Below the pieces are notes generated by a model. It was not told the DNA's origin, ran no database searches, and saw only the letters and a program-made list of their open reading frames with translations. A program made the translations under genes and the position numbers. Positions 43,985 through 53,593 of a stretch of 64,000 nt of DNA are shown here, one piece after another. Position 1 is the stretch's first letter. Every line of letters begins with the position of its first letter. The stretch covers positions 620,001-684,000 of the forward strand of contig NZ_JAJNAY010000002.1 in assembly GCF_021010565.1 (NCBI RefSeq). Direction: 5' to 3'. This DNA comes from Chryseobacterium turcicum (GTDB lineage Bacteria; Bacteroidota; Bacteroidia; Flavobacteriales; Weeksellaceae).

Positions 43985-46900
43985 TTATGGTGTAGGGCAG
44001 GTTTGTGTATTATAACATTTCCACCCTGCAGCGGTACCATCGGTATTTATTTGTAAACAATTCAAATCGCTATTATAAACCATCATCCCTTCTATAAGAT
44101 CTGTAGCTGGTATTGAAGCTATCTGTGCTGTTGTCAATCTATTTGGAACAAAACCTTTTGTTTTAGCTTCTAGAATTGTCCAAGCCCCTTTTCTTACCAT
44201 TGGCCAGTTTCCGTTATCAGCTCCTGCTCGTCCTAAACTGGTAAAACCATGATTGGTAGCCAAAGCTGTCCCAGTTATTACTGCTGGTTTGTAACAGAAG
44301 GTTGGACAAGTCGCTATTGATGCATTGATTGCGTTTGAGTACGTATAAGTTCCGTTATAAGTAGCATTCGGCAAATCACTAGACTCTATTTTATTATAGA
44401 ATCCGTTAGCACTATAGTCAGAAGGTGTATTATTTCCTACAATTGCATTGATTACTCCCGTGGTGGTAGCTCCTGAATTAACCACTGTTCCAGGCGATGT
44501 TTGACCACCCGTTTGAGCTAATGCGTAGGCTACCGTTCCTGATTCTGAAGCATCGGTACAACCATCACCATCACTATCTAAATCTTGATGATTAAGAACT
44601 CCATCACCATCTGTATCATTAGTACATGTAGGTTTTGGATGTGCTGACTGCGAATAATCACTCGCCAGTGTAGAGGTAATTTCTCCAATCGTATTAGCCA
44701 ATGCTAATGCTCCCGGCACAGACCCAGTTTGTATTTTATAATAGTTATAAGGAACTGTGGTGGTTATTGCAAAGCTAACCGTAGCTCCTGTTATTAAAGT
44801 AGGAGACGTAAGCGGTGCAGACCATGTAAGACCATCTTGAGAACCTACTACTACAGCATTTGCATTGGTAGTCGTACTGATTTTTTGAGAAACTACCAAC
44901 GTTGCTAATCGAATAGGCGTAGGATAAATTATGGTAAACAAATTACTTCCTGTAACATTTAATGCCGCTGCAACAGCATTGAAGCCAAATGTAGGCGTGG
45001 CAGATCCATCATGAAGCAACTGAATATCATTGTCCGTCTGATCATCATTTGGACTTGTAAACTGAGAATTAATTCTAAAGATTACATTAGCTTCGGCTGC
45101 TGTATAGAAGCAAGATGGAGATTCTACAGCATCTAACACTCCGTCATTATCATCATCAATATCTGCAGGATCTGGTACGCCATCATTATCTGTATCTGTA
45201 CACCAGTTAAGACTTGCGCTTCTAGCATATAGATTATAGGTAGAAACATAATTGATAATACCACTATCTGGTGTAGTTTCTACCGCATCTCCCATACCAT
45301 TATTACCATAAGCACCACCCACGATGACATAATTTCCTGAAACTTGTCCACCAGTATTAAAGAAGTTTGCCGGAACTAATAATGATTTACTAATACCTGC
45401 CTCTACAGCATCCGGACAACCATCGCCATCACTATCTCTATCTAAATAGTTTGGTACGCCATCCCCATCAACATCAGAATTACAACCTGTTTTTGTACGG
45501 TGTAGAGATGGATTATAGTTTAAATAATTGATACTAAAATCTGTCAATATACCTCCATTCGTAATATTAGTACTGCTCGTTCCTCTAATTCTGTAGGTAT
45601 GATATCTCACATTAGGCTGCAAGCTATTTGTAAAGGTATAGGTAAAATTAGCAGTATTCATTGCCTGTACAGGACTTGATAACGCTACCCATAAAGTGGT
45701 ATTGGTATCCAAGCCTTCTAATACCCAGGTTCCCCCTCCAAAAGCAGTTGCGCCAACACTCAGTTTTACATTAGCCATAAGCGCTGCATCAATAACAGGG
45801 ATATCAAACGTTATTAATGCTTTATTTAGAATACTTGTTGCTGTAGGCGCAGATACCGCGCCGTATGTTGCAGAATTATTATCATATGTATTCGTTAGCT
45901 TATTAGTCGCATCCCAAGCAAAATCAGAGGTCACAACATCGGTAATAATCATCGCCTGAGATTCTGTATAGAAGCAAGATGGTGATTCTACAGCATCTGG
46001 AATACCATCATCATCTGAATCGATATCCATTAAGAATTTATTATCACAGGTACTTATATTACGATCTGTTGCTACAAAAAGGTAGCTGTATACATGCTTG
46101 TATGCATTCGGATTGGTTGACAATTCTAGAGCATCTGCAAAACCATTGCTTCCATAAGGACCAGGAACTGTTGCGTTAGGGGTAGATACTGTAGAAGTTA
46201 CAGCACCACTACTTCCATTTTGTACATTACCTGATGCCGAAGCTTCGGTAGGATTATTGTATAAAATAGCTTCTTTTGTGTCAGGACAGCCATCACCATC
46301 ACTATCGAGATCGAGGTGATTTAAAATACCATCATTATCAATATCTTCGGTACAAGTTGATTTTGGATATTGAGAAGCAGTATACATCGTTGTATTAAAA
46401 TCAAAATAAACTTCTGAGGCATTCTGTGCAGCAATATTACTTGCAGCATCCCCCGTAATCCTGATATATTTATATGACGTTCCTGTATTAAGCGTTACCG
46501 GATATTTAATAGAAGTTGTAATGCTTGTACCGCCATTTACAGTGGTATTAGTCGTAACTGCCGGACCTGTAGAGACTGACAAATCTGCCCAATCTGAACC
46601 ATTATTGGTATTAGAACCTTGGATCTTAGTGTTTCCTAAAAACTGTGTTGTGGTGTTGAATTGTAAATACAAAGCATCTAATCTTACAGGCTGTGCAAAA
46701 TTAAACAAGTAAACATTGGCATTTTGAATAGCCTGAGTAGGTGTTCCTGAAAAAGCAACTGCTGTTGTGCTACCAATACCATCTATCAACTGACTGAAGT
46801 TAGACGTTGTCGTCGTTAAAGCCGAAGATATCGTTACCCCATAAGCAGGTTTAGCCCCTGTATTCCATTCATTGACTGTGTAGAAACATGTTGGAGATTC

Positions 46901-49900
46901 TACAGCATCTAATACACCATCATTATCATCATCGATGTCTACAATATCTATAATACCATCATTATCGGTATCTGTACAAAAATTTAACCCTTTAATTAGA
47001 GCATATTGGTTATAGGTATAAGTTCCATTATAAACTCCGCTTTCTGTTGCTGGAGGTGTCGCTTCAATACCATTAAAGAACCCATTAGCCCCATATTGAC
47101 TTGGTGTACCGTTGCCAACATAAGCATTGGCTGTACCAGAAGCAATACCACCTGTATAGATAGCCCCTCCACTGGTAGACATAGAGCTTGATGCGCCAGA
47201 ATTTACAGAAACACCTGATTCTTTAGCATCCGGACAGCCATCGCCATCACTATCTAAATCTAGGTAATTAGGAATACCATCACCATCTGTATCACAAGAA
47301 GGAACTCCTGCTCCCGCTACAGCCACACGATCGATTACAAAGTCATCATTAACACCTCCCGAAATTGATGGATAAAACATTAATAAATAATTACCACTTG
47401 TTGCAGGTATAAAACTTCCTGTAATATTTTTATAACTAGGATTATCTGAATACGCAGGAAGCGAATTTAAAAGTCCTGATTCTATTATCTTTTCAGGAGT
47501 TTGAGTATCTGCATTATATAATAAAACAATATATTTATCTGTACTTCCTGTTCCTCTATTACCTAAATCAAAAGTATAGTTATAGGCTGCTCCTGCAACT
47601 AAAGGATTTGGTAATTTATTAACCACAGGTCGTTGTGGATCACCTTCTTGTAAGGCATATTGAAGACCAGTCGCTGTATTAACACCATCATACAAATCGA
47701 ATAAACCTCCTGTAAGTGGTGAATTCACTTGATTACCACCACCTATTCCATAGTTATAAACCACCCCATTATTAGAAACAGGTATTACAGTCGGCGTAAA
47801 TGGTATCGTAACGGGAAGCGCTGAAGATGCAAATCCCATATACCAGTTAGGTATACTAGCAGCTGCAGTAGAAAAACCACCACCAGCAGTGATACTAGAA
47901 AAAAGAGAGGGACATTCAACAACATCTAGCACCCCATCATTATCATCATCAATATCTATCACATCTCTGATGCCATCTCCATCGGTATCAACACAAGCCT
48001 TGATAATATTATATATTGCATATAAATTATAGGTAGAAGTATAATTAACAATACCATCGCCATCTGGATCTACTGCATCTACCAGACCGTCGTTATTAGC
48101 GTCTACATCTGGGAATTGATAATTAGTTGACAGGTTGGTTGTAGCACTAGCTTCAAAAGCATCACTACAGCCATCGCCATCTGTATCTAAATCAAACTGA
48201 GGTAATATGCCGTCTCCGTCTATATTAGCATCGGTACAAGTTGCTTTAGGATATCTTGAAGAGACATAGGCAGCATTATTGAAATCAAAATAGACTTCAG
48301 AAGCATTTGCAGCTGCAATATTACTCGCTACAGCACCTGTAATTCTAAAATATTTATAAGCGGTTGTTGCACTAAGCGTAACAGGATATTTTATAGAATT
48401 AGCAACACTTACCCCACCATTTACCGTTGTATTTGTGGTTACAGTTGATATCGCAGTAGAAAGATCCACCCAAGTTGCCGCATCATTAGAACCTTGAATT
48501 TTTGTGGTACCTCCAAATTGCGTTGAGGTATTAAATTGAAGATATAAAGCATTCAATTTCACAGGTTGTAAAAAGGTAAACAAATACACATTCGCATTTT
48601 GAATAGCCTGAGTAGGTGTTGCAGAAAATGTAACTGCCGTTGTATTACCTATACCATCTAATAACTGACTGAAGTTACCGGTCGTTGTCGTTAATGCAGA
48701 AGAAATACTTACCCCATAAGAAGGCTTCGCTCCTGTATTCCATTCGCTGGCGAGATAGAAACAAGAAGGTGATTCTACAGCATCCGGAACACCATCGTTA
48801 TCATCATCAATGTCTATAGCATCTGGCGTACCGTCACCATCAAAATCTGGACACGCATTGAGTGCAGCAGCTGTAGCAAGCCCATAGCTATAAGTTCCTG
48901 AATAAGTTGCTGCAGATGTATCATCTGATTCAATACCAGTGTAAAAACCATTAGCACCATAACTCGCCGGTAGTTTATTTCCAACAATAGCTTTAACAAT
49001 ATTGACTTGGGTACCTCCATCAGCCGCTTTATTGACTAAAGTTCCTGTTGAAGTATTTGCCACACCAGCTTGAGCAGCCGTACCAGCCTCTACAGCATCA
49101 GGACAACCATCACCATCACTATCAAGATCAAAGATATTTGGAACCCCATCATTATCGGTATCACAAGTAGGATATTTAAAAGCACCGATATTAAAATAGG
49201 CTTGTTCATGTACTAAAAATGTAATCTCTAATCGGCTAATGGTTTTACTTGTCTTTCCACGTAGCATGATTGCTCTACTGTCATTGCCAGAAGTGCCTAC
49301 ATTAAATGTAAATTTCAAACCATTGGTCACAGCTGTACTTGCTAAAGTACTTGCAGCAACTGTACCCCCTGGCCATGGCGCAGTGCCGACCTTATAAAAA
49401 TCAAAATCCGATGCCGTAGCAGTACCTCCACCAGATGTATTGACTACAAACTGCATATAAGGCTGTGGCGTATTGCCTCCATTATTATCAACATCCCCCA
49501 TCGAAACGAAGAGCTGATCTGCAGGAATAGGTGTACTAAAAGTATAGGTTAAAGTTACCGCAGCACCAGAAGTATTAATATCATAATCTGCGCCGTTATA
49601 GCTTCCTGAAAAGTTGGCGCCCCCTCCTGGTTTAGAATAACCTCTCGCTAAAGAAGCTGTTCTTTGCGTAATCGTTGCAGGTAATGAAGCAGGAAAACGA
49701 GTTATAGTACTCGTGGTACCACCTGGCCATGCAGTTCCTGAAGAAGAAGGAAGAAAAGTGGTTCCCAAATTTGGGCATTCAAAGATATCTAAGATTCCAT
49801 CATTATCATCATCGATATCATCATAATTAGCAATCCCATCGCCATCAAAGTCATCTGTAGAACCTGTCTGGGCGGATAGGTAATTAAAGGTAGCAAATAT

Positions 49901-49948
49901 TAATAATAAGAATAACTTATTAAAAAATAGTTTATAAAATTTTTCCAT
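43985..49948 (-). CDS. Giant secreted multi-module adhesin-like protein with Ca-binding repeats
   Basis: 1987 residues with a signal peptide ending near NYLSAQ. Six modules of roughly 280-330 residues each open with a DIDDDNDGxxDxxE block (coding near 49800, 48800, 47950, 46920, 46000 and 45150) and close with a DLDSDGDGCPDAxE block (near 49125, 48185, 47260, 46310, 45440 and 44590). Both are thrombospondin type 3-like Ca sites. Between them lie beta-sandwich, discoidin-like domains (AIQNANVYLF, LYLQFNTSTQF, ATTAYKYFRITG). Modules 2 and 4 are near copies. No T9SS-type C-terminal domain is visible. It lies between MITE-rich DNA and the curli regulator; a role in adhesion or matrix is inferred. 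Confidence 0.85.
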   Translation of the reverse strand: MEKFYKLFFNKLFLLLIFATFNYLSAQTGSTDDFDGDGIANYDDIDDDNDGILDIFECPNLGTTFLPSSSGTAWPGGTTSTITRFPASLPATITQRTASLARGYSKPGGGANFSGSYNGADYDINTSGAAVTLTYTFSTPIPADQLFVSMGDVDNNGGNTPQPYMQFVVNTSGGGTATASDFDFYKVGTAPWPGGTVAASTLASTAVTNGLKFTFNVGTSGNDSRAIMLRGKTSKTISRLEITFLVHEQAYFNIGAFKYPTCDTDNDGVPNIFDLDSDGDGCPDAVEAGTAAQAGVANTSTGTLVNKAADGGTQVNIVKAIVGNKLPASYGANGFYTGIESDDTSAATYSGTYSYGLATAAALNACPDFDGDGTPDAIDIDDDNDGVPDAVESPSCFYLASEWNTGAKPSYGVSISSALTTTTGNFSQLLDGIGNTTAVTFSATPTQAIQNANVYLFTFLQPVKLNALYLQFNTSTQFGGTTKIQGSNDAATWVDLSTAISTVTTNTTVNGGVSVANSIKYPVTLSATTAYKYFRITGAVASNIAAANASEVYFDFNNAAYVSSRYPKATCTDANIDGDGILPQFDLDTDGDGCSDAFEASATTNLSTNYQFPDVDANNDGLVDAVDPDGDGIVNYTSTYNLYAIYNIIKACVDTDGDGIRDVIDIDDDNDGVLDVVECPSLFSSITAGGGFSTAAASIPNWYMGFASSALPVTIPFTPTVIPVSNNGVVYNYGIGGGNQVNSPLTGGLFDLYDGVNTATGLQYALQEGDPQRPVVNKLPNPLVAGAAYNYTFDLGNRGTGSTDKYIVLLYNADTQTPEKIIESGLLNSLPAYSDNPSYKNITGSFIPATSGNYLLMFYPSISGGVNDDFVIDRVAVAGAGVPSCDTDGDGIPNYLDLDSDGDGCPDAKESGVSVNSGASSSMSTSGGAIYTGGIASGTANAYVGNGTPSQYGANGFFNGIEATPPATESGVYNGTYTYNQYALIKGLNFCTDTDNDGIIDIVDIDDDNDGVLDAVESPTCFYTVNEWNTGAKPAYGVTISSALTTTTSNFSQLIDGIGSTTAVAFSGTPTQAIQNANVYLFNFAQPVRLDALYLQFNTTTQFLGNTKIQGSNTNNGSDWADLSVSTGPAVTTNTTVNGGTSITTSIKYPVTLNTGTSYKYIRITGDAASNIAAQNASEVYFDFNTTMYTASQYPKSTCTEDIDNDGILNHLDLDSDGDGCPDTKEAILYNNPTEASASGNVQNGSSGAVTSTVSTPNATVPGPYGSNGFADALELSTNPNAYKHVYSYLFVATDRNISTCDNKFLMDIDSDDDGIPDAVESPSCFYTESQAMIITDVVTSDFAWDATNKLTNTYDNNSATYGAVSAPTATSILNKALITFDIPVIDAALMANVKLSVGATAFGGGTWVLEGLDTNTTLWVALSSPVQAMNTANFTYTFTNSLQPNVRYHTYRIRGTSSTNITNGGILTDFSINYLNYNPSLHRTKTGCNSDVDGDGVPNYLDRDSDGDGCPDAVEAGISKSLLVPANFFNTGGQVSGNYVIVGGAYGNNGMGDAVETTPDSGIINYVSTYNLYARSASLNWCTDTDNDGVPDPADIDDDNDGVLDAVESPSCFYTAAEANVIFRINSQFTSPNDDQTDNDIQLLHDGSATPTFGFNAVAAALNVTGSNLFTIIYPTPIRLATLVVSQKISTTTNANAVVVGSQDGLTWSAPLTSPTLITGATVSFAITTTVPYNYYKIQTGSVPGALALANTIGEITSTLASDYSQSAHPKPTCTNDTDGDGVLNHQDLDSDGDGCTDASESGTVAYALAQTGGQTSPGTVVNSGATTTGVINAIVGNNTPSDYSANGFYNKIESSDLPNATYNGTYTYSNAINASIATCPTFCYKPAVITGTALATNHGFTSLGRAGADNGNWPMVRKGAWTILEAKTKGFVPNRLTTAQIASIPATDLIEGMMVYNSDLNCLQINTDGTAAGWKCYNTQTCPTP

Positions 49949-50905
49949 TTTTTGTGTGTTATTGTTTTGTGTTATTGTTTCTACAAAGAATAATTAATCA
50001 ACAATTTTAATAGGAAAATATAAGTTTCCAAAACGGTGATCATTATGTAAAATTGTAAGATTATTGTAACCTAAAGTGCGCTATACAATTATTCGTTTAA
50101 AAATAATTATATATGAATTGTCATGGCCTGACCAAGAAAAAAAACAAAAAACCGAGACGGAATCTATGTTTTTTTGAAAAAGTGATTGCATTTTTCATCT
50201 GTAAGAATTTATGTGTTTTATAGTGGTAAATATATAAAATATTACAATACAATCTATAAAAAATATATTTTTCGTTATTTAAATATTAAAATGACAAATA
50301 CAAATCTATTTTAACATTTAAAAACTTCGCTAGTAAATACTCACGATCTCCTATTTATCATAATAATTAGTTTAAAAATCAATACGTAGTAAACCTGATA
50401 CTCTCGGCATTCATTGTTTTTAAAATTTCTGAAAAGTTTAAAATTTTGTCAAATAATTTCTTTCAACGATACTTTATTGGGTAAACTTCACTTATTTTCT
50501 AATCAATTTTAAAATATGTAAGCCTTCAAGAACTAATTCGGGAATTTTTGTTTTAAAAATCTAACATATTTTTTTAGTTATTCTAATATTTTAAGCTTAA
50601 TTCTAAAAATATCGGCAATAATATTGTTAAATGTTTCATTTTCGACGCATCTAATCCCAACTTGCGCATATCACTAAAACGTTAATTAAATATTAAAAAA
50701 AAATAAAAATAGCCTATGAATATTGGATTTTATAAATGATACCACATATTTATTAAAATACAAATCAAAAAAAAGAGAATTATTTATAGAAAACATAAAA
50801 ATATCAACAAAAACAACAGAATAAAACAAAATAAACCTCATTAAATTATATTTTTTACGAAAAATATAATTATTTTTTGTATATTTATATACTAAAACTG
50901 ACCTG
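49949..50905. other. 957-bp intergenic region between adhesin and LuxR-type regulator
   Basis: Very AT-rich and free of convincing ORFs. Next to the adhesin start there is a perfect 13-bp tandem duplication (TGTGTTATTGTTT at 49955 and 49968). Near 50160-50230 there are degraded intergenic-repeat words. The right end holds the palindrome described for the regulator gene. Its length and divergent arrangement suggest a control region for both genes. Confidence 0.6.
50844..50871. promoter_or_regulatory. Palindrome upstream of the LuxR-type regulator
   Basis: AATTATATTTTT (50844-50855) and AAAAATATAATT (50860-50871) are perfect 12-bp inverted arms with a 4-bp spacer, 34 bp before the start codon. 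A candidate operator, possibly autoregulatory; the composition is extreme AT, so chance is not excluded. Confidence 0.45.
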
Positions 50906-51553
50906 ATGAAGCCTAAATTAACCATTTTTGGTGAACCCATGCTCTATACTGAGGGTTTATCAAAACTCCTGACTCAAAGCAGTCTTTTTAACTCTGTTGA
51001 TTTGTGTAATTCTTACGAGACCTTACAGGAAAACCTTACAGGAAAACCGCCAGAATTTTTGATGATTAGTTCTAATATGCTTATGCTGACAGATCTTTTA
51101 AAAAATGTAGAAAAGATTACTGCACAAAACAAAACAATAAAAATTATTGTGATTGGCAACAGCTATGATATAATGGATATTAGAAAACTGTTTAATAAAG
51201 GTATAAAAAGCTACCTTGATAAAGACAGTCGGTACGATGAATTTTTGAAATCTGTACAAGCCTTACTTTCAAATGAAATTTACATCTGTGACTATGCAAA
51301 AGAGAAAATGATTAATTTTTTGAATACGGATGAAAAAAAACAAAAACTTCACATTCAAGATCCTCTTACCAAACGTGAAATGGAAATCTTAAAGCTCATC
51401 TGCGATGGATTAAGCAGTAAGGATATTTGCGAAAAGCTTTTTATAAGTATTAATACCGTAGAAACTCACCGTAAAAGAATTTTATTAAAACTGAATGTAA
51501 AAAATTCTGTCGGCGTGGTAAAATATGCCATTGCAAATCATATTATAGATTAA
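50906..51553 (+). CDS. LuxR/NarL-type regulator with degenerate receiver (CsgD-like)
   Basis: 215 residues. Residues 1-120 keep the receiver fold (EGLSKLL, IKIIVIGNSYD, GIKSYLDKDS with the Lys) but lack the phosphorylation site: the usual DD pair is GE (LTIFGEP), the phosphoacceptor Asp is Ser in FLMISSNML and the switch Thr is Gly. The C-terminal HTH is complete: LTKREMEILKLICDGLSSKDICEKLFISINTVETHRKRILLKL. Enterobacterial CsgD has the same length and also a non-canonical receiver. The gene faces the minus-strand csg operon. It is therefore the likely regulator of curli or the adhesin, independent of phosphorylation (inference). Confidence 0.82.
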   Translation: MKPKLTIFGEPMLYTEGLSKLLTQSSLFNSVDLCNSYETLQENLTGKPPEFLMISSNMLMLTDLLKNVEKITAQNKTIKIIVIGNSYDIMDIRKLFNKGIKSYLDKDSRYDEFLKSVQALLSNEIYICDYAKEKMINFLNTDEKKQKLHIQDPLTKREMEILKLICDGLSSKDICEKLFISINTVETHRKRILLKLNVKNSVGVVKYAIANHIID

Positions 51554-51575
51554 TAACCAATAGTATTACCTTAAG

Positions 51576-51612
51576 TAAACTCCAGATCAGTTGATTTGGA
51601 GTTTATTTTTTT
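51576..51612 (+). terminator. Terminator after the LuxR-type regulator gene
   Basis: TAAACTCCA (51576-51584) pairs with TGGAGTTTA (51597-51605), followed by TTTTTTT. Confidence 0.85.
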
Positions 51613-51613
51613 A

Positions 51614-51764
51614 CAGCAAAAGAAACTTGAAATGTATAGTATTAGATATTCAAAGTTCTTAAAAGAATAAAAATCAAAGATTTTGAAAATTGATGTGTTC
51701 TTTTTTAGTTTAAAAATAAGCTTTAATAGGAATACCCAAATTTTTTGTGCCTTTTGCGGTTAAA
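51614..51764 (+). repeat. Dispersed repeat copy (ATGTGTTCTT...GCGGTTAA family)
   Basis: Direct copy of the block at 42667-42821: GAAATGTATAGTATTAGATA, GATGTGTTCTTTTTT, AAAATAAGCTTTAATAG, TTTTGTGCC, GCGGTTAA. The region 51554-52070 holds only repeats and two terminators, no gene. Confidence 0.75.
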
Positions 51765-51808
51765 TAGAAAATTTGAGATAGATTCTTATATTTTTATCAA
51801 AGAAAAAT

Positions 51809-51985
51809 GAATGTCCGTCTTTAAGCATAACGCTAAAATCAGTAGTCGTTTTGTCATTCCATAGGAATCTCAATACACTGAAAATAAATTAGTTTAGATA
51901 GACTTCGTCGAATCACTACATTAGGTTTCCTGCGGAATGACAAACAAACTGTTAAAAATTAAGCTATTATTAATTACGGACATTC
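51809..51985 (-). mobile_element. MITE-like element, copy B (GAATGTCCGT ends)
   Basis: 177 bp with perfect ends GAATGTCCGT and ACGGACATTC, inverted relative to copy A at 42505. Words shared with copy A (reading the minus strand) include TTAATTTTTAACAGTTTGTT, CTAAACTAATTTATTTTCA and TGATTTTAGCGTTATGCTTA. It has an extra central segment containing GACTTCGTCGAATCACTAC that copy A lacks. Confidence 0.82.
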
Positions 51986-51990
51986 AAAAT

Positions 51991-52016
51991 AAAAAACTCG
52001 GATTATAAAATCCGAG
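51991..52016 (-). terminator. Terminator of the csg operon
   Basis: CTCGGATT (51997-52004) and AATCCGAG (52009-52016) form a stem; on the minus strand it is followed by TTTTTT. It lies 55 bp past the last gene of the operon. Confidence 0.85.
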
Positions 52017-52070
52017 CTTAAAATTACACTAAAGCTTTTGGGCTTATTTATTTTACGAGGTTACAACTTC

Positions 52071-53582
52071 TTATTCATAATCTGGCATTTCTGCGTTGGT
52101 AAAGAGTGTTGTTCTCTGCATATCTGTCAAATCATTATTTAAATCTACGGTGATTACATTTCTCTGAGAAATATTATCATTAGAAGTATTGGTAAAAATA
52201 ATCTGAGCATTATTGGGTGAAAATCGAGGATCTAAGTCATTTGTACCTTGCGGTCTTTCACTTTCAGAAGATATATCATAGGTTATATTAGAGATCAAAT
52301 CATAGACAAAAATCTTGGTATCAAGCTGTCTGTAATTACCACTAACATCTTCAAAACCTGACATATCGCGAGTAAATAAAAGGCGATTACCATCAATAGA
52401 AAGATTTAAACCTCCACTCGCTCCTAAAGTTCCTGATAAAATTGTCTTTATGGTATTTCCCAACATATCGATGATGTAAATCTGGGTACCATACCCATTG
52501 ACACTATTTGTTTTTAATGCAATCTTGCTTCCATCGTAGCTCCAGTCGCATTCGGAAATCATCGTTCCGGAAGGTGCTGTGTAGACTAAATTTAAACCAC
52601 TTCCGTCTTTATTTATTCTATAGAGTTTATTAAAGTTTGCATAGAGAAACTCTTGGCCATTGGTACTCCACGAGAAATCCATTTCATTATTATTAAATCC
52701 TGCGACGGGTACTGTTGTTACTTTAAACACATTAGACCCATCAGGATTAGCAGTATAAATATGTGAATTACCGCCTTCAGTTCTTAAAAACGCAATTAAT
52801 CCTGCATTATTATTTTTCCTAGGTCGCCAACTATTGTAAGACGAATTTGTAAATTGGAAATTTGCTCCCAACTCATTGCTCGACACGATGAGTAAGTTTC
52901 CATTTTGTTTTTGTACATAATGATAGCGATTAAGAGGAACCATATTGGTGGTAAACTTACTAATCGCACTGAGTACAGGCGCATGTATACCATCAGAAAC
53001 TGAAACCTGCCAGAAATAGCTTACCCCAAATTTAAGATTCGAAAGTGTATAATGATTGGTAAGAAGATCATTGACCTGGATAATATTGGTATCAAGATTA
53101 TTTTTAATGGTTAAATTATATTTTAGCACATCGGCTGTATCGGGATCAGTAGAATTCCAAGTAAGCTCAACGATGAGAGGTTGATTCACCGCATTGTCTA
53201 TAGGACTGAGCAATAACGGAGTTGTAGGCGGTGTATTGAGTGAATTATCATCATCCATTTCGAAAACCGCGGTTACTACCTGATCTTGTTTCTGAATATT
53301 GACTGCCTGAAACGTTGTAATATAACCACTCAGCTCAGCCTTTACAGAATAATTTCCAATGGGCATGTTTTTAATCTCAAAAGTACCATCTGTACCCGTA
53401 AATACCGTTTCGGTGGTGGGTGCGGTAAAAATTTTCACATTTCCCAGAGGAACATTCGTACCTCTTTTCACTACTTTTCCTTTTAATATTCCCGATTGAG
53501 CCTGCTCTACAAGCTCTTCATTACAAGAGAGAAGGGAAAATGAAAGGATAATTATACCGAGAATTTGTAATATAGTTTTCAT
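52071..53582 (-). CDS. Lipoprotein with carboxypeptidase-regulatory-like, Fn3 and TolB-type propeller domains
   Basis: 503 residues. Lipoprotein signal LLSCNEELVEQ. Then a carboxypeptidase-regulatory-like domain (ILKGKVVKRGTNVPLGNVKI...GNYSVKAELSGY, about 33-100), an Fn3-like domain (TPLLLSPIDNAVNQPLIVELTW...YFWQVSVSDG, about 120-210) and a WD40/TolB-like propeller (NSHIYTANPDGSNVFKVTT, CDWSYDGSKIALK, DLDPRFSPNNAQIIFT, about 255-490). It is the last gene of the csg operon, 11 bp after csgG, and has no counterpart in enterobacterial curli operons. A surface anchor or fibre-docking role is inferred. Confidence 0.85.
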   Translation of the reverse strand: MKTILQILGIIILSFSLLSCNEELVEQAQSGILKGKVVKRGTNVPLGNVKIFTAPTTETVFTGTDGTFEIKNMPIGNYSVKAELSGYITTFQAVNIQKQDQVVTAVFEMDDDNSLNTPPTTPLLLSPIDNAVNQPLIVELTWNSTDPDTADVLKYNLTIKNNLDTNIIQVNDLLTNHYTLSNLKFGVSYFWQVSVSDGIHAPVLSAISKFTTNMVPLNRYHYVQKQNGNLLIVSSNELGANFQFTNSSYNSWRPRKNNNAGLIAFLRTEGGNSHIYTANPDGSNVFKVTTVPVAGFNNNEMDFSWSTNGQEFLYANFNKLYRINKDGSGLNLVYTAPSGTMISECDWSYDGSKIALKTNSVNGYGTQIYIIDMLGNTIKTILSGTLGASGGLNLSIDGNRLLFTRDMSGFEDVSGNYRQLDTKIFVYDLISNITYDISSESERPQGTNDLDPRFSPNNAQIIFTNTSNDNISQRNVITVDLNNDLTDMQRTTLFTNAEMPDYE

Positions 53583-53593
53583 AGTTTAAGTTT

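Noticed and set aside
43985..49948. Possible hybrid of tandem minisatellite DNA
   Set aside because: The frame is open over 1987 codons with a signal peptide and ordered modules, so the repeats are protein modules.
50686..50940. Minus-strand ORF of 84 codons upstream of the LuxR-type gene
   Set aside because: It is Phe/Ile/Asn-rich as expected from random AT-rich DNA, overlaps the regulator start and shows no family features.
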